Assembly: GCF_963576545.1 (NCBI RefSeq)
Contig: NC_083644.1
Coordinates: 26,787,393 to 26,851,392 of the forward strand
Source of the DNA: Limanda limanda
Taxonomy: Eukaryota > Chordata > Actinopteri > Pleuronectiformes > Pleuronectidae
Length of the DNA: 64,000 bases
Reading direction: 5' to 3'
Position numbers and translations under genes: made by a program. How positions within the stretch are numbered: position 1 is the first letter of the stretch; each line of letters opens with the position of its first letter. The notes under the pieces were generated by a model that did no database searches, was not told where the DNA came from, and saw only the letters and a list, made by a program, of their open reading frames with translations. Of this stretch, positions 25,911 through 36,890 are shown piece after piece.

Positions 25911-26430
25911 TGTCACAGTTCCTCTGTGCCTCCAGTGCCCCTCCCCTTCTTGTTTCTCTTTTCCCGCAGGTGCAGCACATCTCGGTTATGACCCGGCTCT
26001 GCAGGCGCACCTGCACTAATCATCTCCGGGCTTTATCTGCCCTGGCTGTGCTGCGAGTCATCGCCAGTTCGTCCTCGTTGCTACAGTGGTAGATACTCGT
26101 TCTCGGCTCCGTAACCTGTCTCTGGATGAGACCCCTGTTCTAACCCCCGTGTCTTTCCCTCTGTTCGCCAGGACTGAAACCTTGGACCCTCGTGTCTACC
26201 TCCACGCTGAAGACCTCACGGAGATCTCAGCCGATCTGTCTACCTCCACGCTGACATCCTCACGGAGTTCTCAGCCGTCCTGTCTACCTCCCCGCTGGGG
26301 ACCTCACGGAGTGTCAGCGGACCCGCCTATCTGTTATCTCCTACTGCAATAAACTTCCTTGAACGCACCACCCTATCTCGCTCTGTTTTGACTCTGCTCT
26401 GGGGTCCCGCTCGAGACCTCAGTCGTCACA
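25911..26430 (+). repeat. 3' LTR of the chromovirus (520 bp, full length)
   Basis: Starts TGTCACAGTTCC and ends CGTCACA, directly followed by the CTTAT target duplication. A purine-rich stretch (GAGGGGCGGG, 25899-25908) immediately upstream is the likely polypurine tract that primes plus-strand synthesis. It contains an AATAAA at 26347-26352, probably the polyadenylation signal. Confidence 0.93.
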
Positions 26431-26435
26431 CTTAT

Positions 26436-26849
26436 GGGGGATATGGAGAACAAAGGATAGAGCCGCGGGGGGGCTCCTGAGCCTCGCGGACCGATCGCGA
26501 CGTGTGATCTAATTAGCATATGAATCGGAGTCAAGCCGCTGGCCAGAACCTCTCTCTACTCACCATTGGAGGATACCACAGACCCTTGAAACTAATGTCA
26601 CTCGTGATCGGTTGGTAGAAGTGTTGCTATTGGTCACCTTATGGGTCATTGCAGTGCACACGTGGGGTCACAGCATTCCGCACATGGGGTAAGCCCCTCC
26701 CACACAATATTAATAATAAAAATGTATATATTAATATTTATTATTATTTATTAGTAAGCCTTTACCAAAAGCACTGCAGTTAATTAAAACTAAACATTCA
26801 TGTGATGCTTGATGTTATAGGTGAACATATTGTACAGGGAACAAATGTG
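26436..26849. other. Stretch between the chromovirus and the small spliced unit
   Basis: The first 100 bp are GC-rich (gccgcggggggg, gcggaccgatcgcgacg) and continue the sequence that the retrotransposon interrupted at 21501-21505. This hints that the target may have been an older GC-rich repeat or promoter region. The rest is AT-rich. Confidence 0.5.
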
Positions 26850-27119
26850 AACAATGTATATGTGGAGTCAGAGCTTTATTTAGATACAGCAAAAATATTG
26901 TACAAAAACTCAGGTGAGGCTTGAAATGTTTCTCTGCAGCCTCTGGGTCATGACTTCTTTGTGGGACTCTGTCTGAATCTTCTCCAGTGTGTAGACGTCT
27001 GTGGTGTGTAGCCGTGAGATCCAGTGTAGCTTCCAGTCTTATATGAAGTGTGGGACACAGGTCGGTGCGCTCCTGGCTGTGGAAGGATGGATCCATGTCA
27101 TCTGTCCCGCTTCAATCAG
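26850..27119 (-). ncRNA. Terminal exon of a small spliced transcription unit (predicted)
   Basis: Minus strand. Acceptor gtgtttacag ends at 27120. The exon carries a poly(A) signal AATAAA (minus strand, 26880-26875), so the 3' end is probably near 26850. If joined to the exon at 27211-27285, translation stops after two more codons (23 residues in all). I cannot identify a protein. The unit may be a long non-coding RNA or encode a micropeptide. Confidence 0.45.
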
Positions 27120-27210
27120 CTGTAAACACATTCAGTAAAATTAGCACAGTTCAATGACAACATACACCTTTACATGTAACTGGAAAATTATTTAATGAAT
27201 ATAACCTTAC

Positions 27211-27285
27211 CCTCTTTCTTCTCCGACAACTCCTCAATGCTGATGTAAGGTCTGGTCGGATCATACTGGCTCATAGTGTGTATTA
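27211..27285 (-). CDS. Predicted exon with start codon of an unidentified small spliced gene
   Basis: Minus strand. ATG at 27274 reads MSQYDPTRPYISIEELSEKK plus Glu, then a strong donor (GAGG|GTAAGG) at 27211/27210. The acceptor (gacgtag, 27286) is plausible but weaker. The unit lies upstream of 26850-27119 and downstream of two candidate 5' exons (27424-27529 and 27760 upward). The peptide composition looks like a real N-terminus, but the frame closes after 23 residues with the best next acceptor. I do not recognise it. Confidence 0.4.
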
Positions 27286-27423
27286 CTACGTCATGGACAG
27301 GCAGCAGGAAAACAACACGAGTAACATGAGTTTATTATTAATAAACGGAAATAGCCGCGCTGCATCACCGTTGGAAGATCCACAGCAAAAAAACACCAAA
27401 ACAATTCATAAACAGTTACTTAC

Positions 27424-27529
27424 ATTCAATGGCTTAATTTTCTGCACTTTAAATCCGGACTTTCAGCGTCTCGGCCTCACGCGTAGTGACCGCCTCGTTG
27501 TGTGTGTGTGTGGGGGGGGAGGACTCAGG
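27424..27529 (-). ncRNA. Predicted 5' untranslated exon of the small spliced unit
   Basis: Minus strand, between an acceptor tatgttttcacag (ending at 27530) and a consensus donor GAAT|GTAAGT (27424/27423). It has no long open frame starting in it. Order, orientation and splice sites fit the exons at 27211-27285 and 26850-27119. Confidence 0.35.
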
Positions 27530-27759
27530 CTGTGAAAACATAGAGAAAAAAGTCACGTTGATGAAAAAACTTAACGAGAACAAACTGTTACATCTAAGTA
27601 ATTCATACATATTTACACATGCACTAGATCTGCTCAAGCACTCTATGCTGTATTCGTATTTTAGCAATTTTCTCGCTATCCCAAAGTGGCGGACATGCTT
27701 TCAGATGTACCAGTTAGCTTAGTAGTTAGCATGGCGGCTCCGTTTAGCTTAGCTCTTAC

Positions 27760-27990
27760 CTTAACTCAGGGACTGTGCCTCCGTCTTCTCCGCCTCGACT
27801 CGTCCACACCGGGCCCGTGGCTCTGCTTATTCACGCACTCATCTTCTCCAGGGAAAAGCGTCGTGTCGACTTCAGCAAGTTATTTACCCCGAAGACAGAC
27901 TCACTCGTACGGAACAAGCTAAACACGAGCCGCTTCCTGTCTGCGGAAGACTCGACGCTGCTGCACTGCGTTTACGAGGCTGTGATTGGA
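27760..27990 (-). promoter_or_regulatory. CpG-rich start region and first exon of the small spliced unit (predicted)
   Basis: The stretch is rich in CG dinucleotides in an otherwise CpG-poor window (for example ctccgcctcgactcgtccac and gacgcgagcgggtgacg). On the minus strand it ends in a strong donor (GTTAAG|GTAAGA, 27760/27759). This combination fits a CpG-island promoter with a first exon reading to the left. A divergent plus-strand start is also possible. Confidence 0.45.
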
Positions 27991-28182
27991 CGAGCCCATC
28001 AGCTGATGACGCGAGCGGGTGACGTGAGGTTTTCACAGTAAATCTCAATAACTGTCCTTGTCAACTTAAAGCAGCGGTTACTTCATATGGGATGAGTATG
28101 TGACTGAGGCCCAGTTTATTCTTTCTGGTGTTTAGTAAATTTACACACATGATTCACACTGTTCTGTGTTCGTAACCTTATA

Positions 28183-28219
28183 GTTGAATGCACTTATTGT
28201 AAGTCGCTTTGGATAAAAG
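28183..28219 (+). repeat. Fragment of a common fish LINE/SINE 3' tail
   Basis: Reads cttattgtaagtcgctttgg followed by ataaaag, a tail shared by many fish retroposons. Only this short piece is recognisable. Confidence 0.45.
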
Positions 28220-29016
28220 TTTTGACTGTTTTAATGGAATACTGAGAAAGTTTAATAACAACAATTAGACAATTGAAGTTCAAATTATGAAGGAATTTCA
28301 GCTCTATATTGTGTCTTCTTTATATTTAAAATAATAATCAAACTGAGTGGAGATGTATGTTGTAGCCAAACAGCCGGCTGCGGTGTTTTGTCACTGTGCA
28401 GTCCATGGGGGATTAAATATTACACTGAAAAAATAAATCATTAAATCAATGAATGTTTCATACAACAAAAAACAGCTTAGTTTGCCATTGACATGTGAAT
28501 TTGATGCCAGTATTTTGGGAGGACAGATATTTTTATGGAAAGCCAGTAGAAGTTTGGAGCTTACAGGACACAGATGATCATACCCAGCATCATTTCTTTG
28601 CTGTTAGAGGTGTGGTTAACACTTCCTCTGTGCATTTAACCAGCACAATTGAAAAAGTGACTGTAATCATGCCACTCTGTACAGTTGTTGAGATTTAGGA
28701 TTGTTTTGGATGACAATAAAAATTTGAAATAAAGTGCATTGTTTCATTTCTTTTGACTGCATTGACCTTTGTTCGTGATATACAATATAATTCATTATAG
28801 CACACTCACTTACTTAAGAACAATTTAAAATTTCAGGTTTAATATTTATTTTAAGCCTGGTTTACTCAGCCAGATAGTTTGTTTGGTGCCTCTTACAAAA
28901 AGGTGTTATCTGCTCTCAGGGAAACTGATTTGCATTTGTGAAGCTCAGAGCATTGTCATTTGCATGTGAAAGCGTCCTCTAGGCGTTGGAGCAGGGGGGT
29001 CACCTCACAACAGCTC
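28220..29016. other. Non-coding stretch
   Basis: Nothing recognised. AT-rich. Confidence 0.55.
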
Positions 29017-29284
29017 TCAGGCTTGACAACTGCAGGAAACTTGAGCGTTTCCTTTGCTGCCTGCAGATACGTGTGAAAGTCGTTAACCGAAGGATGTGCC
29101 AACACTTTCCTGCGACACAGATTGACACAAACGCTTCTTTTCATGCAGTGTCAGGCTTGACAACTGCAGGAATCTTGAGAGTTTCCTTTGCTGCCTGCAG
29201 ATACGTGTGAAAGTCGTTAACAGAAGGATGTGCCAACACTTTCCTGCGACACAGATTGACACAAACGCTTCTTTTCATGCAGTG
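29017..29284. repeat. Tandem duplication, two 134-bp units
   Basis: Units 29017-29150 and 29151-29284 both begin TCAGGCTTGACAACTGCAGG. They differ at about four bases (ggaaac/ggaatc, gagcg/gagag, accg/acag, cagtgt junction). Head-to-tail, no spacer. Confidence 0.93.
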
Positions 29285-29928
29285 TTAGTTATCCACACAT
29301 CCCACCATCTGTATTTTATATCCATGTAGAGCATGTACAAGGTTCTATGGTGCTGGAGCTCATCATTGAGCGTGGCTTACATATACAGACACTCAGCCAC
29401 ACTCACACGCCCATATCAGGCAATATTCAGTGGACGATTAACCTAACCTGTTGTTCTTTGCACTCTAATGGGAATCCTATACAAGAACAGGAAGAATGTT
29501 AACTTTATTTGAGGATAATCTTTATAACTGTAGACACACTAAAAATAAATAATAATATTTATAAAAAAATATATATTAATTGTAGGTGTGTCTTTTTTGT
29601 TTTTCTTCTGAGAACAATTTCAATTAATCTGGTGGAGAGGACTTAGCTTAGAGCCAATCAAAGTCCATTAGTCTCCTCAGAAGAGAGGACACCTAGGGAC
29701 TGTCAGAGCGATTCCTCTTGTCATGCACCTTCCCACTTTTTTGGCTGACCAGTTTTGTGTTTTTTTGGCCACTTGTTGGGTTGATTCCCACGAAACATCA
29801 GAAATGTCACATGACAAGAACCTTGTGAACTCAAAGCTGCTCCCAAGAGAGAGCAGATTCCCTGTGTCTTTTTGCAAGACAAGCTAATTGTTTGCAGTTC
29901 CAATATGAACAAAAAATTGGCTCATTAT

Positions 29929-30135
29929 TAGAGATGAGCCGGATACTCGGCTGAAACGAGTATCCAGTACGGATAAAGCACTTTTGCCGAGTACGAGTAT
30001 TATCCGATTAATACTCGTCAATATCTGTGCTAGGACTGAATGAAAATCCTCACACAGCATCACAGCGCTCCTCCCCTCACACACGGCTCTGCTCGCACAC
30101 TCACAGAACAGCTCTCTGTCTCTCAGTCACTCAGG
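29929..30135 (+). mobile_element. Left end of a hAT element related to 39893-40909
   Basis: Starts TAGAGATGAGCCGGATACTC and stays closely similar to 39893-40100 for about 200 bp, including 'ctgaatgaaaatcctcacac' and 'cagaacagctctctgtctct'. It then diverges near 'ggttcac'. No matching right end or copy of the flanking CTCATTAT was found. It is either truncated or a different subfamily with another interior. Confidence 0.75.
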
Positions 30136-31149
30136 TTCACGGGTCTTTTCCGTTAACGTTTAGGGTTTCTTCAGCTTGAAGTTTGTTTTTATTTCAGTTT
30201 GTACTTACTTATTAACCAGTAGAGTTCTGTTAAACGTGGGTTCGTTCAGACGTGGTGCTGGTAGAAGCGACTCGCGTTGCGTCTCTGCCTGTCGGAGATT
30301 TTTTTTTTTTTTCCTGCTGCATCGCTCTAGTTCACATGAATGTGATTATACCGTGTTTGTTTTAATTATCCTCATCTGAAGCAGGAGAGACCCGCTGTAA
30401 CAAATCGCCCTGCTTAAACCCCAGGGGAAATGTTCTACGATTTAATGTTAAGGACACGGGCAGACCCGACCCGCTGTGTACCTTGCGCGCTGCCCGACCA
30501 AGTTATCATAAACGAAAAATCCCTGGTTGGACCGATGACCTTGTTATCGGTCTAACCCCTAATTAAATAAATATAAACGAATTCGACTCAAACAGGTTGC
30601 GTATTATACACTGTATTTCAACAAAACACCAATCAAACCCCACATATCCCCGCGCTCGTGCCCGCAAACAATGGCGGACCCGTAAACATAAACACGGTAT
30701 TTACACACATTCAAACATCAATATTTTCCCACCCCAGGTCCATAACATAATCCCCAAACAAACGTCCAAACGAAATGACTGCAGGTGTGGCGAGGTGAGT
30801 GTCGCAAACAAATCCAAACAAAGTCCACGCTTTCTCACCCCCTTCCAGTGCCCAAAAAATGTTCAGTCCTTGAAATAATCCATTACGTAACTCCCAGGCA
30901 ATAATCCCGTTCCAGAGAAAAATCCTTGCAAATTGTAATTGATCTCCTGGCCCTTGAACCTCTGGCCATTATCATTTCAGTTGTGCTGTTCAGGCAAGCT
31001 GAAATAAGAAGTGGCTATGCGATGGGTGACAAATTAAACGAAGAACCTGAATGAGTGGGGAAACTTAACTAGTGAAGATGCTATCCACAGGGCATGAGGG
31101 CTCACTGAATGGTTTGATGAGTAAGAAAATTATATGAATCATATGCTAT
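30136..31149. other. Probable transposon-rich but unassigned stretch
   Basis: Includes a 14-base T run (about 30299-30312), 'gaccgatgaccttgttatcggtc' (an inverted repeat, 30530-30552) and CG-rich pieces such as ccccgcgctcgtgcccgc. Composition suggests old mobile DNA, but I cannot name the family. Confidence 0.45.
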
Positions 31150-31235
31150 GGCCTTCATTGTCACCAGATCTCAACCCAATTGAACATCTTTTGGAGATTT
31201 TGGCCCAACTTGTTGCAAAGTAATGCCCTCATTCT
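31150..31235 (+). pseudogene. Tc1-like transposase fragment, plus orientation
   Basis: The plus strand encodes WPSLSPDLNPIEHLLEILAQ, the last catalytic block of Tc1-type transposases, which includes the catalytic region around SPDLNP. It points opposite to the 31530-32199 piece, so it is either a second insertion or an inverted part of the same copy. Confidence 0.75.
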
Positions 31236-31529
31236 GTAACAATCAAAGATGTTTTATGTATGTTTGTTGTGGTTTAAAATGTTCTCCGGTATTTTTCCTT
31301 GTTCCCTGCTGATTGTTGTTGGGCTGGTTGGGACAACGGCAATGAAAGAGGCAATGTCATTGTAACTACATCACTTGAAGATCCCTGAAAAAAAACATCC
31401 TATTTATCCCTGCCACAGAAAAATGGATTCTTTAAAACGTCTTCACCACACACTTTAAGGGAACATATCGCATTGAGGGCTTGATGCAAAACTGTACCGA
31501 AAATGAAAGTAAAAAATCGAAATCAACTT

Positions 31530-32199
31530 TAGGGCCAGTCGATGACATCAATGCCTTCGTACTCCTGGTAACTGCCTACACCCTCTGGCCACATGAGGCC
31601 AGGTTCTGTCCTGCACCAGGAGGAACCCAGGACACACTGCACCTGCATATGGTCTGACGTTTGCTCTAAGGATTTCATCCCGGTACCCAGAAGCAGTCAG
31701 GGTACCGTTGGCTGTGACATGAATGTTTGTGCGACCCTCCAAGGATATGCCTCGACGGACCATCAATGACCCACTGCCAAGCCGGTCATGCTGGATGATG
31801 TTACAAGAAGTAGTGTTCACCAAACTTCTCCAGACTCTGTCACGCCGTTTACATGTGCTCATGTGTCACCAATTCTGGTGTTCTCTGGGGAATGCCAATC
31901 GGGCTGCATGGTGCTTGGCTGTGAGCACAGGTCCCAAAAGAGGACGGTGGGCCCTCTTGGAGTCTGTTTCTGACAGTTTGGTCAGAAACATGCACACCAG
32001 CAAACTGCTGGAGGTCATTTAGTACGCTCTGGCAGTGCTCCTCCTGTTCCTCCTCACGCAAAGGAGCAGATACCTGCAGCTGGGTTGAAGCCCTTCTACG
32101 GCCCTGTCCTTCTCTCCTTGTGTAACGGCCGGTCTCCTGGTATCTCCTCCATGCTCTTGAGACTGTGCTGGGAGACACAGCAAACCTTATTGTGACCAC
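31530..32199 (-). pseudogene. Tc1-like transposase, minus orientation, decayed
   Basis: The N-terminal half (32199 to about 31849) has a helix-turn-helix [20 protein letters not shown] followed by a basic RREGQGRRR stretch. The C-terminal half, in a shifted frame (31862 to 31548), has RRDRVWR, SGSLMVRRGISLEGRTNIHV, LRANVRPYAGAVCPGFLLVQ and then a decayed PHVA. This is the order of Tc1/mariner DNA-binding and DDE domains. The first catalytic block is altered (MVRRG where MVWGG is usual, as I recall), and the expected last catalytic block (SPDLNPIEH) is not found downstream on this strand. Confidence 0.85.
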
Positions 32200-33003
32200 A
32201 CATTATAGATGTGTCATTCTGGAGGAGATGGACTACCTATGCTACCTGATTGGGCTGCAGGTACTGCCTCATGCTACCAGTAGTGACAAGGACACTAGCA
32301 GAACACAGAACTAGAGGGAAGTCATTCAGGATGGAGAAGAAGAGAGCCGCTGTCTGTGGCCACCATTCCCTTAATAGAGGTTGACTTGCTTTTGACTCCA
32401 TTGCACCTGCTGTTCCTTTCATTTGCACCAAAGCAGGTGAAATTGATTCACAATCACTTGTGCTTCCTAAAAGGACAGATTGATGTCCCTGAAGTATCTG
32501 TTTATCGGTTTATCTATTGGTTTTAAACTCTGATGATTTCCCGATGTTCCCTTAATCATCTTTTTGAGCAGTCTGTATTGAAATGGTTTAGCCAAGAATG
32601 TATAGTCAGTTATGTTAACTGACTAATTGAATCACATTTGAATTTCATAGACTATTTACATTCAACTGACTTATACATGAGTGGATGGATGCTGCTGTTG
32701 CTCCTCTGCTTTTGTCATCAAATGAGTGTTGAGCTCCTCATTCTTCCTGCCTTGTGCAGCACAGTATTTAGCTGTTATTAGCATCATCTACAGTCAGAAC
32801 ACAGCTTGGCTACAATGGTTATGGTACTGTGGAAAAATACCGTAAGCTACTGTGATTGTTTTGAACACATGATGCATACAGTTAAACTGTGTCAAATACA
32901 GTTAAACATTGTAAAATGGTAGAACAAAAGGTTGCTGTAACATTTTACTTTAGAAATTACAGCAATTTGTTACAGTGCAGCATTAAATGTAAAATCTAAA
33001 TGT

Positions 33004-33257
33004 CTTTGTATTTATATAGCGCTTTTCTAGTCTTGATTAACCACTCAAAGCGCTTTACAGTACAGTTTACATTCACCCATTCACACACCCATTCATACAG
33101 TGCATCTATTCACAGCACTTAGTTATTCTATGGGGGGGCATTCGGGGTTCAGCATCTTGCCCAAGGACACTTCGGCATGCAGGTGGGTCAGACTGGGGAT
33201 CGAACTGCCGACCTTCAGGTTGGTGGACGACCACTCTACCCCTCAGCCACAGCCGCC
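33004..33257 (-). repeat. tRNA-derived SINE, near full length, minus orientation
   Basis: The best copy in the window. On the minus strand it starts GGGCGGCTGTGGCTGAGGGG (A box) and has GGTCGGCAGTTCGATCCC (B box), 'gtgtccttgggcaagatgct', and the tail 'gtaaagcgctttgagtggtt...gcgctatataaataca'. These boxes are internal RNA polymerase III promoter elements. The element is copied by a partner LINE. Confidence 0.85.
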
Positions 33258-36200
33258 CTTAACCACTTTACAAACATGGCATAATGATATACTCTATTTG
33301 GTTACAATAAACAAACATATTTTCTAAATAATGTATACAAGAACAAGCTTTAGGCCCTGTCCTGATTCTGGTGAAGTTCATCTGTAAAGTCCAACATCAC
33401 AACCACCAATGGGCTGAGAATCCGTGAAATGTAAGTGCTCCTCCTGCGTGACCCTCGTTGGAGGGACGAATAAGATAACAGTGCAAAAAGTCCACTAATG
33501 ACGTAAATCATGCCATGCATACATTAATAGCCTTGCTGTGAGAGTACAGCTGACTCATGGTGACCTTTTGTACTAGATAAATCTGGGTCTGAAAACAAGC
33601 ATCATTTTTAAACAAGATGTTGCTGGATTTGGAGCCTTATTAGAGGGCATTGGGTGTTTGACTTATTATTTTGAGTCCATGTGATCTTTCATAAAAGAAG
33701 CTACAACTGCAAATGTAAAGATGTGACTGTAAAGACTTCCTGTAAGAAGAATGGAAATGCTGGTTGTTGTCAGTCTAAGCGGGCTAAGGCGTGTATCATG
33801 TACAAAAAAAAAAGGAAGAAAAAAGATGACATTCTACTTTTGAGTCTGATCCAGGACCTTTACAGAATGTCAACCAAATCTTTGCTGTAAGGCAAATACA
33901 CAGAATATTAATCTAAACACACACATGCTTTATTGTGGGTGGAATGAATATAGCAGTATATACTGTAACATAGATTACTGATACATTGCACAATGGTTAG
34001 GTAATGTTGAATCACTTCTACCTCTGGACCTACTAGTGCATAGCAGACTATTTTTAACCACAAGGTAAAAATGTTGTGTACAGTAGAGACTTCAGCATGA
34101 GCATGGGGGGATATTTCATGAGAGAAAAAAAATACCCTAGTGAATCAGAGTTAGTCACAAATCCATCCCATGAGCAATAAAATACCCACTGCAGTGACGA
34201 GTGCTTCCCAGCATCTTGTGGAATTAAGATGTCAAACTCAAGGACATCAAAACATACATTAAACAACTTTTTCTAGGCCATGGACTTGGCTGGGTAAAGA
34301 AAACCTTCAAAGCCTTGAGAAAGGAAACAGAAATGTTCCTGTGAAAGTCTATTAAACTAACATCGCAGGCAGAAAGTCACTCATGTGTTCGTATACAGTT
34401 CAGAGGGTAACTGGAAAGGCTGGCTAGTGCTTGAAGCTGCTACAAGTCTCTTTCTGCTACAGCACCGGTGAATATAAGCAATGTTCCAACCCAAACTGAA
34501 GACTTTTTAAAACCCATTCATAACAACTTGAAACCGATTTCAAAATGAATGAAAACTGGGAAATTATACAGCTCTTCTCTTCTCGTCTGGCTCATGGCAG
34601 GTTATTAGGCATTTCTGTTTGACGAGATGTTGTAATGTTGCATTGACGTGACATTGAGGCCCAGGAGGTCCTTACCCTCCGAGCATAAACAAAAGGCAGT
34701 AAAGGATGGTCTGTTATTACAAAGGCTGGCAATAAATCTAAGGAGTGCCCAGCTTTACTCAGGACAAGGCAAAGGTGACAAGCAAACTAAAGAGCTTGCT
34801 AAAAACAATTCACACGGGTCAATGACCATAATGGAAGGAGTCTTAGGATGGCCGTTTTTCAATGCCTGCCATTTGCTTTGGTAGACCAGTCCCTCTGCTC
34901 TTCTGAGGAAGATTACTTAATGCAACCTCTGAGATCCCAAACAATCTTTCATTAAGCAGTAACAGCAGAACCAAGTTCACAATATATATATATATATATA
35001 AATATATATATATATATGCAGAGGTTGCGTTAAGTACTTTTACATCTGCATTGCTCTGCCCTCAGAAATCCATAACAGTTTAAGGAGTGAAAATTTCCAT
35101 TCATATTATCAGTGTTCCCCTTAGGAATTGACTGATGAAGAAATCCACTAACCACCAGTCACTCACTCAACAGAAGCTACGCTTTTATTATGGCCAAGGC
35201 TCCACAGGGATGGTTCTAGAAAATGCCTGTCGGGCATTTCAAAGGTTATTGTAGGTGCCTGGCCACTTTAAATAATATTTCTATGAAATACACTTTTACG
35301 AAAATGAAAAATTGGGTAACCCCACACTACTGTCATTGACAATGGTCCTTATAGGCAATCAGTGCTTTATGGACATTTAGAAAAACCAAACAGACAAAAC
35401 ACACCTTTTAAAGAGGAGTCATCTTTGCAGTTTAAAGTTCTTTTCAGTACTGGTAGTTTACAGTTTGATGATTATTATTATAGCCTCAACTTTATATAAA
35501 ATTGTATGATTTAAATATAGAAACAGCCTCTGAGACATCTATTATTCTTGCTTTTCTTTTCAACCTTATACGCTTGTTAAGGTCTGAATGTGGAGAAGCT
35601 ATTGAAGTCGTGTGCCTTCACTGCCTCTTCATGTCACTGCCGTGGCACAGCGTCTTCTATCAGCCTCCCAGCAGTTATGCCCTGCCTTCAACGCAATCAC
35701 CATAATGTAAATGCAAATGGAAGCTCTACATTGTAGAACTCAATTATGGTATGCATTTCGCTTGTTTATTGAGTTCTTTTGTTCAACTTATGCAGGTTCA
35801 CTTTTCTTCACAGAGCTGTATGAAGCACTTGAATGTTAGATTCTGACTCCTGCATCCCCCAAAATAGGATTTACCTTTCCGTCCTATTGAGAGCAGCACA
35901 GCATCACAGCTTAAATGAAACATTACTGTGTAAACCATGCAAAAGTAAAGACCAAATCACAGGAAAAACATAGATGAACAATTATTATCTATGTTTTGAG
36001 CTTGTGGCATGCTGCTTCCTGCTCAGTACTCTGAGAGGAAGGAAAGTTCTGGTTTATTACATATTTGATCTTTTACTCAGTGTGAGCACCAATTATTTCA
36101 GTCAAGGTGACACCGTGCTAACATACTAACACGATCTGGGAATAAACTGATACAACACAATTTAATTGCAAAATTGTAATTAGTGCCATCAACAGGTTAA

Positions 36201-36400
36201 AACTTTAAAAACGTTAAAAATGGCAACTGTCGGCAGAGGTAGTAAAAACGGTGTAGAGAACTGGAGGTTAATCAGCAGCCAAGCTGGGAACCCCCCACAA
36301 GCATTCTGCATTTCACTGTCCAGAACAGATGGATGAGACTTTTCATCTTAGACTGGTTGTCAGTCTCTCAGTCTGCACAGTAGTCTGCAGCAAATGCCTA
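33258..36400. other. Non-coding stretch
   Basis: No gene recognised. Holds the (AT)n tract at 34982-35018. Confidence 0.55.
34982..35018. repeat. (AT)n microsatellite
   Basis: About 37 bp of alternating A and T with one 'taaat' interruption. It can form cruciform DNA. Confidence 0.95.
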
Positions 36401-36890
36401 TGTTGTAGAGCCACAGTACCAAGGACCAACTCATGCACATGCTTGACCAATCATGAGTCATTTTCAGAAGTCAATTTAATCCTGTCTTAAAAAAGCATAA
36501 AAAAATGTAATATATAACCAAACTAACTGGGAAAAAATACACTTGGACATCCGTCAGTGTGATAAGAAATACTTGAATAACAAAAATATATATAAAATGC
36601 ACTTGACATTTTTAGTCTGTGTCCCATCCATGAACATGAGGTTGTTGTGTGTTGTAGAGCCACAGTACCAAGGACCAACTCATGCACATGCTTGACCAAT
36701 CATGAGTCATTTTCAGAAGTCAATTTAATCCTGTCTTAAAAAAGCATAAAAAAATGTAATATAACCAAACTAACTGGGAAAAAATACACTTGGACATTGG
36801 TCAGTGTGATAAGAAATACTTGAATAACAAAAATATATATAAAATGCACTTGACATTTTTAGTCTGTGTCCCATCAATGAACATGAGGTT
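36401..36890. repeat. Tandem duplication, two 243-bp copies
   Basis: Copy 1 is 36401-36643 and copy 2 is 36650-36890. Both start tgttgtagagccacagtacc and end gaacatgaggtt, separated by six bases (gttgtg). They differ by a two-base AT loss and a few substitutions (gacatccgtcag versus gacattggtcag, ccatccatg versus ccatcaatg). The duplication is recent. Confidence 0.93.

Larger units (their letters stand above)
21506..26430 (+). mobile_element. Ty3/gypsy LTR retrotransposon (chromovirus) with intact ends and perfect target duplication
   Basis: The LTRs begin TGTCACAG and end CGTCACA. The element is flanked on both sides by CTTAT (21501-21505 and 26431-26435), a perfect 5-bp target-site duplication, so its borders are certain. 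The internal region holds gag with a CCHC knuckle, aspartic protease, reverse transcriptase, RNase H, integrase and a chromodomain. That order defines the chromovirus branch of Ty3/gypsy. The coding region is split by several frameshifts and lacks the segment between the integrase core and the chromodomain, so it cannot be autonomous as it stands. The two LTRs differ, by my reading, at only about two bases outside one 151-bp deletion, so the insertion is young. Confidence 0.95.

Noticed and set aside
33681..33890. Cysteine- and lysine-rich 69-codon frame, considered as a secreted peptide
   Set aside because: No signal peptide, irregular cysteine spacing and an A-rich repeat explain the composition.
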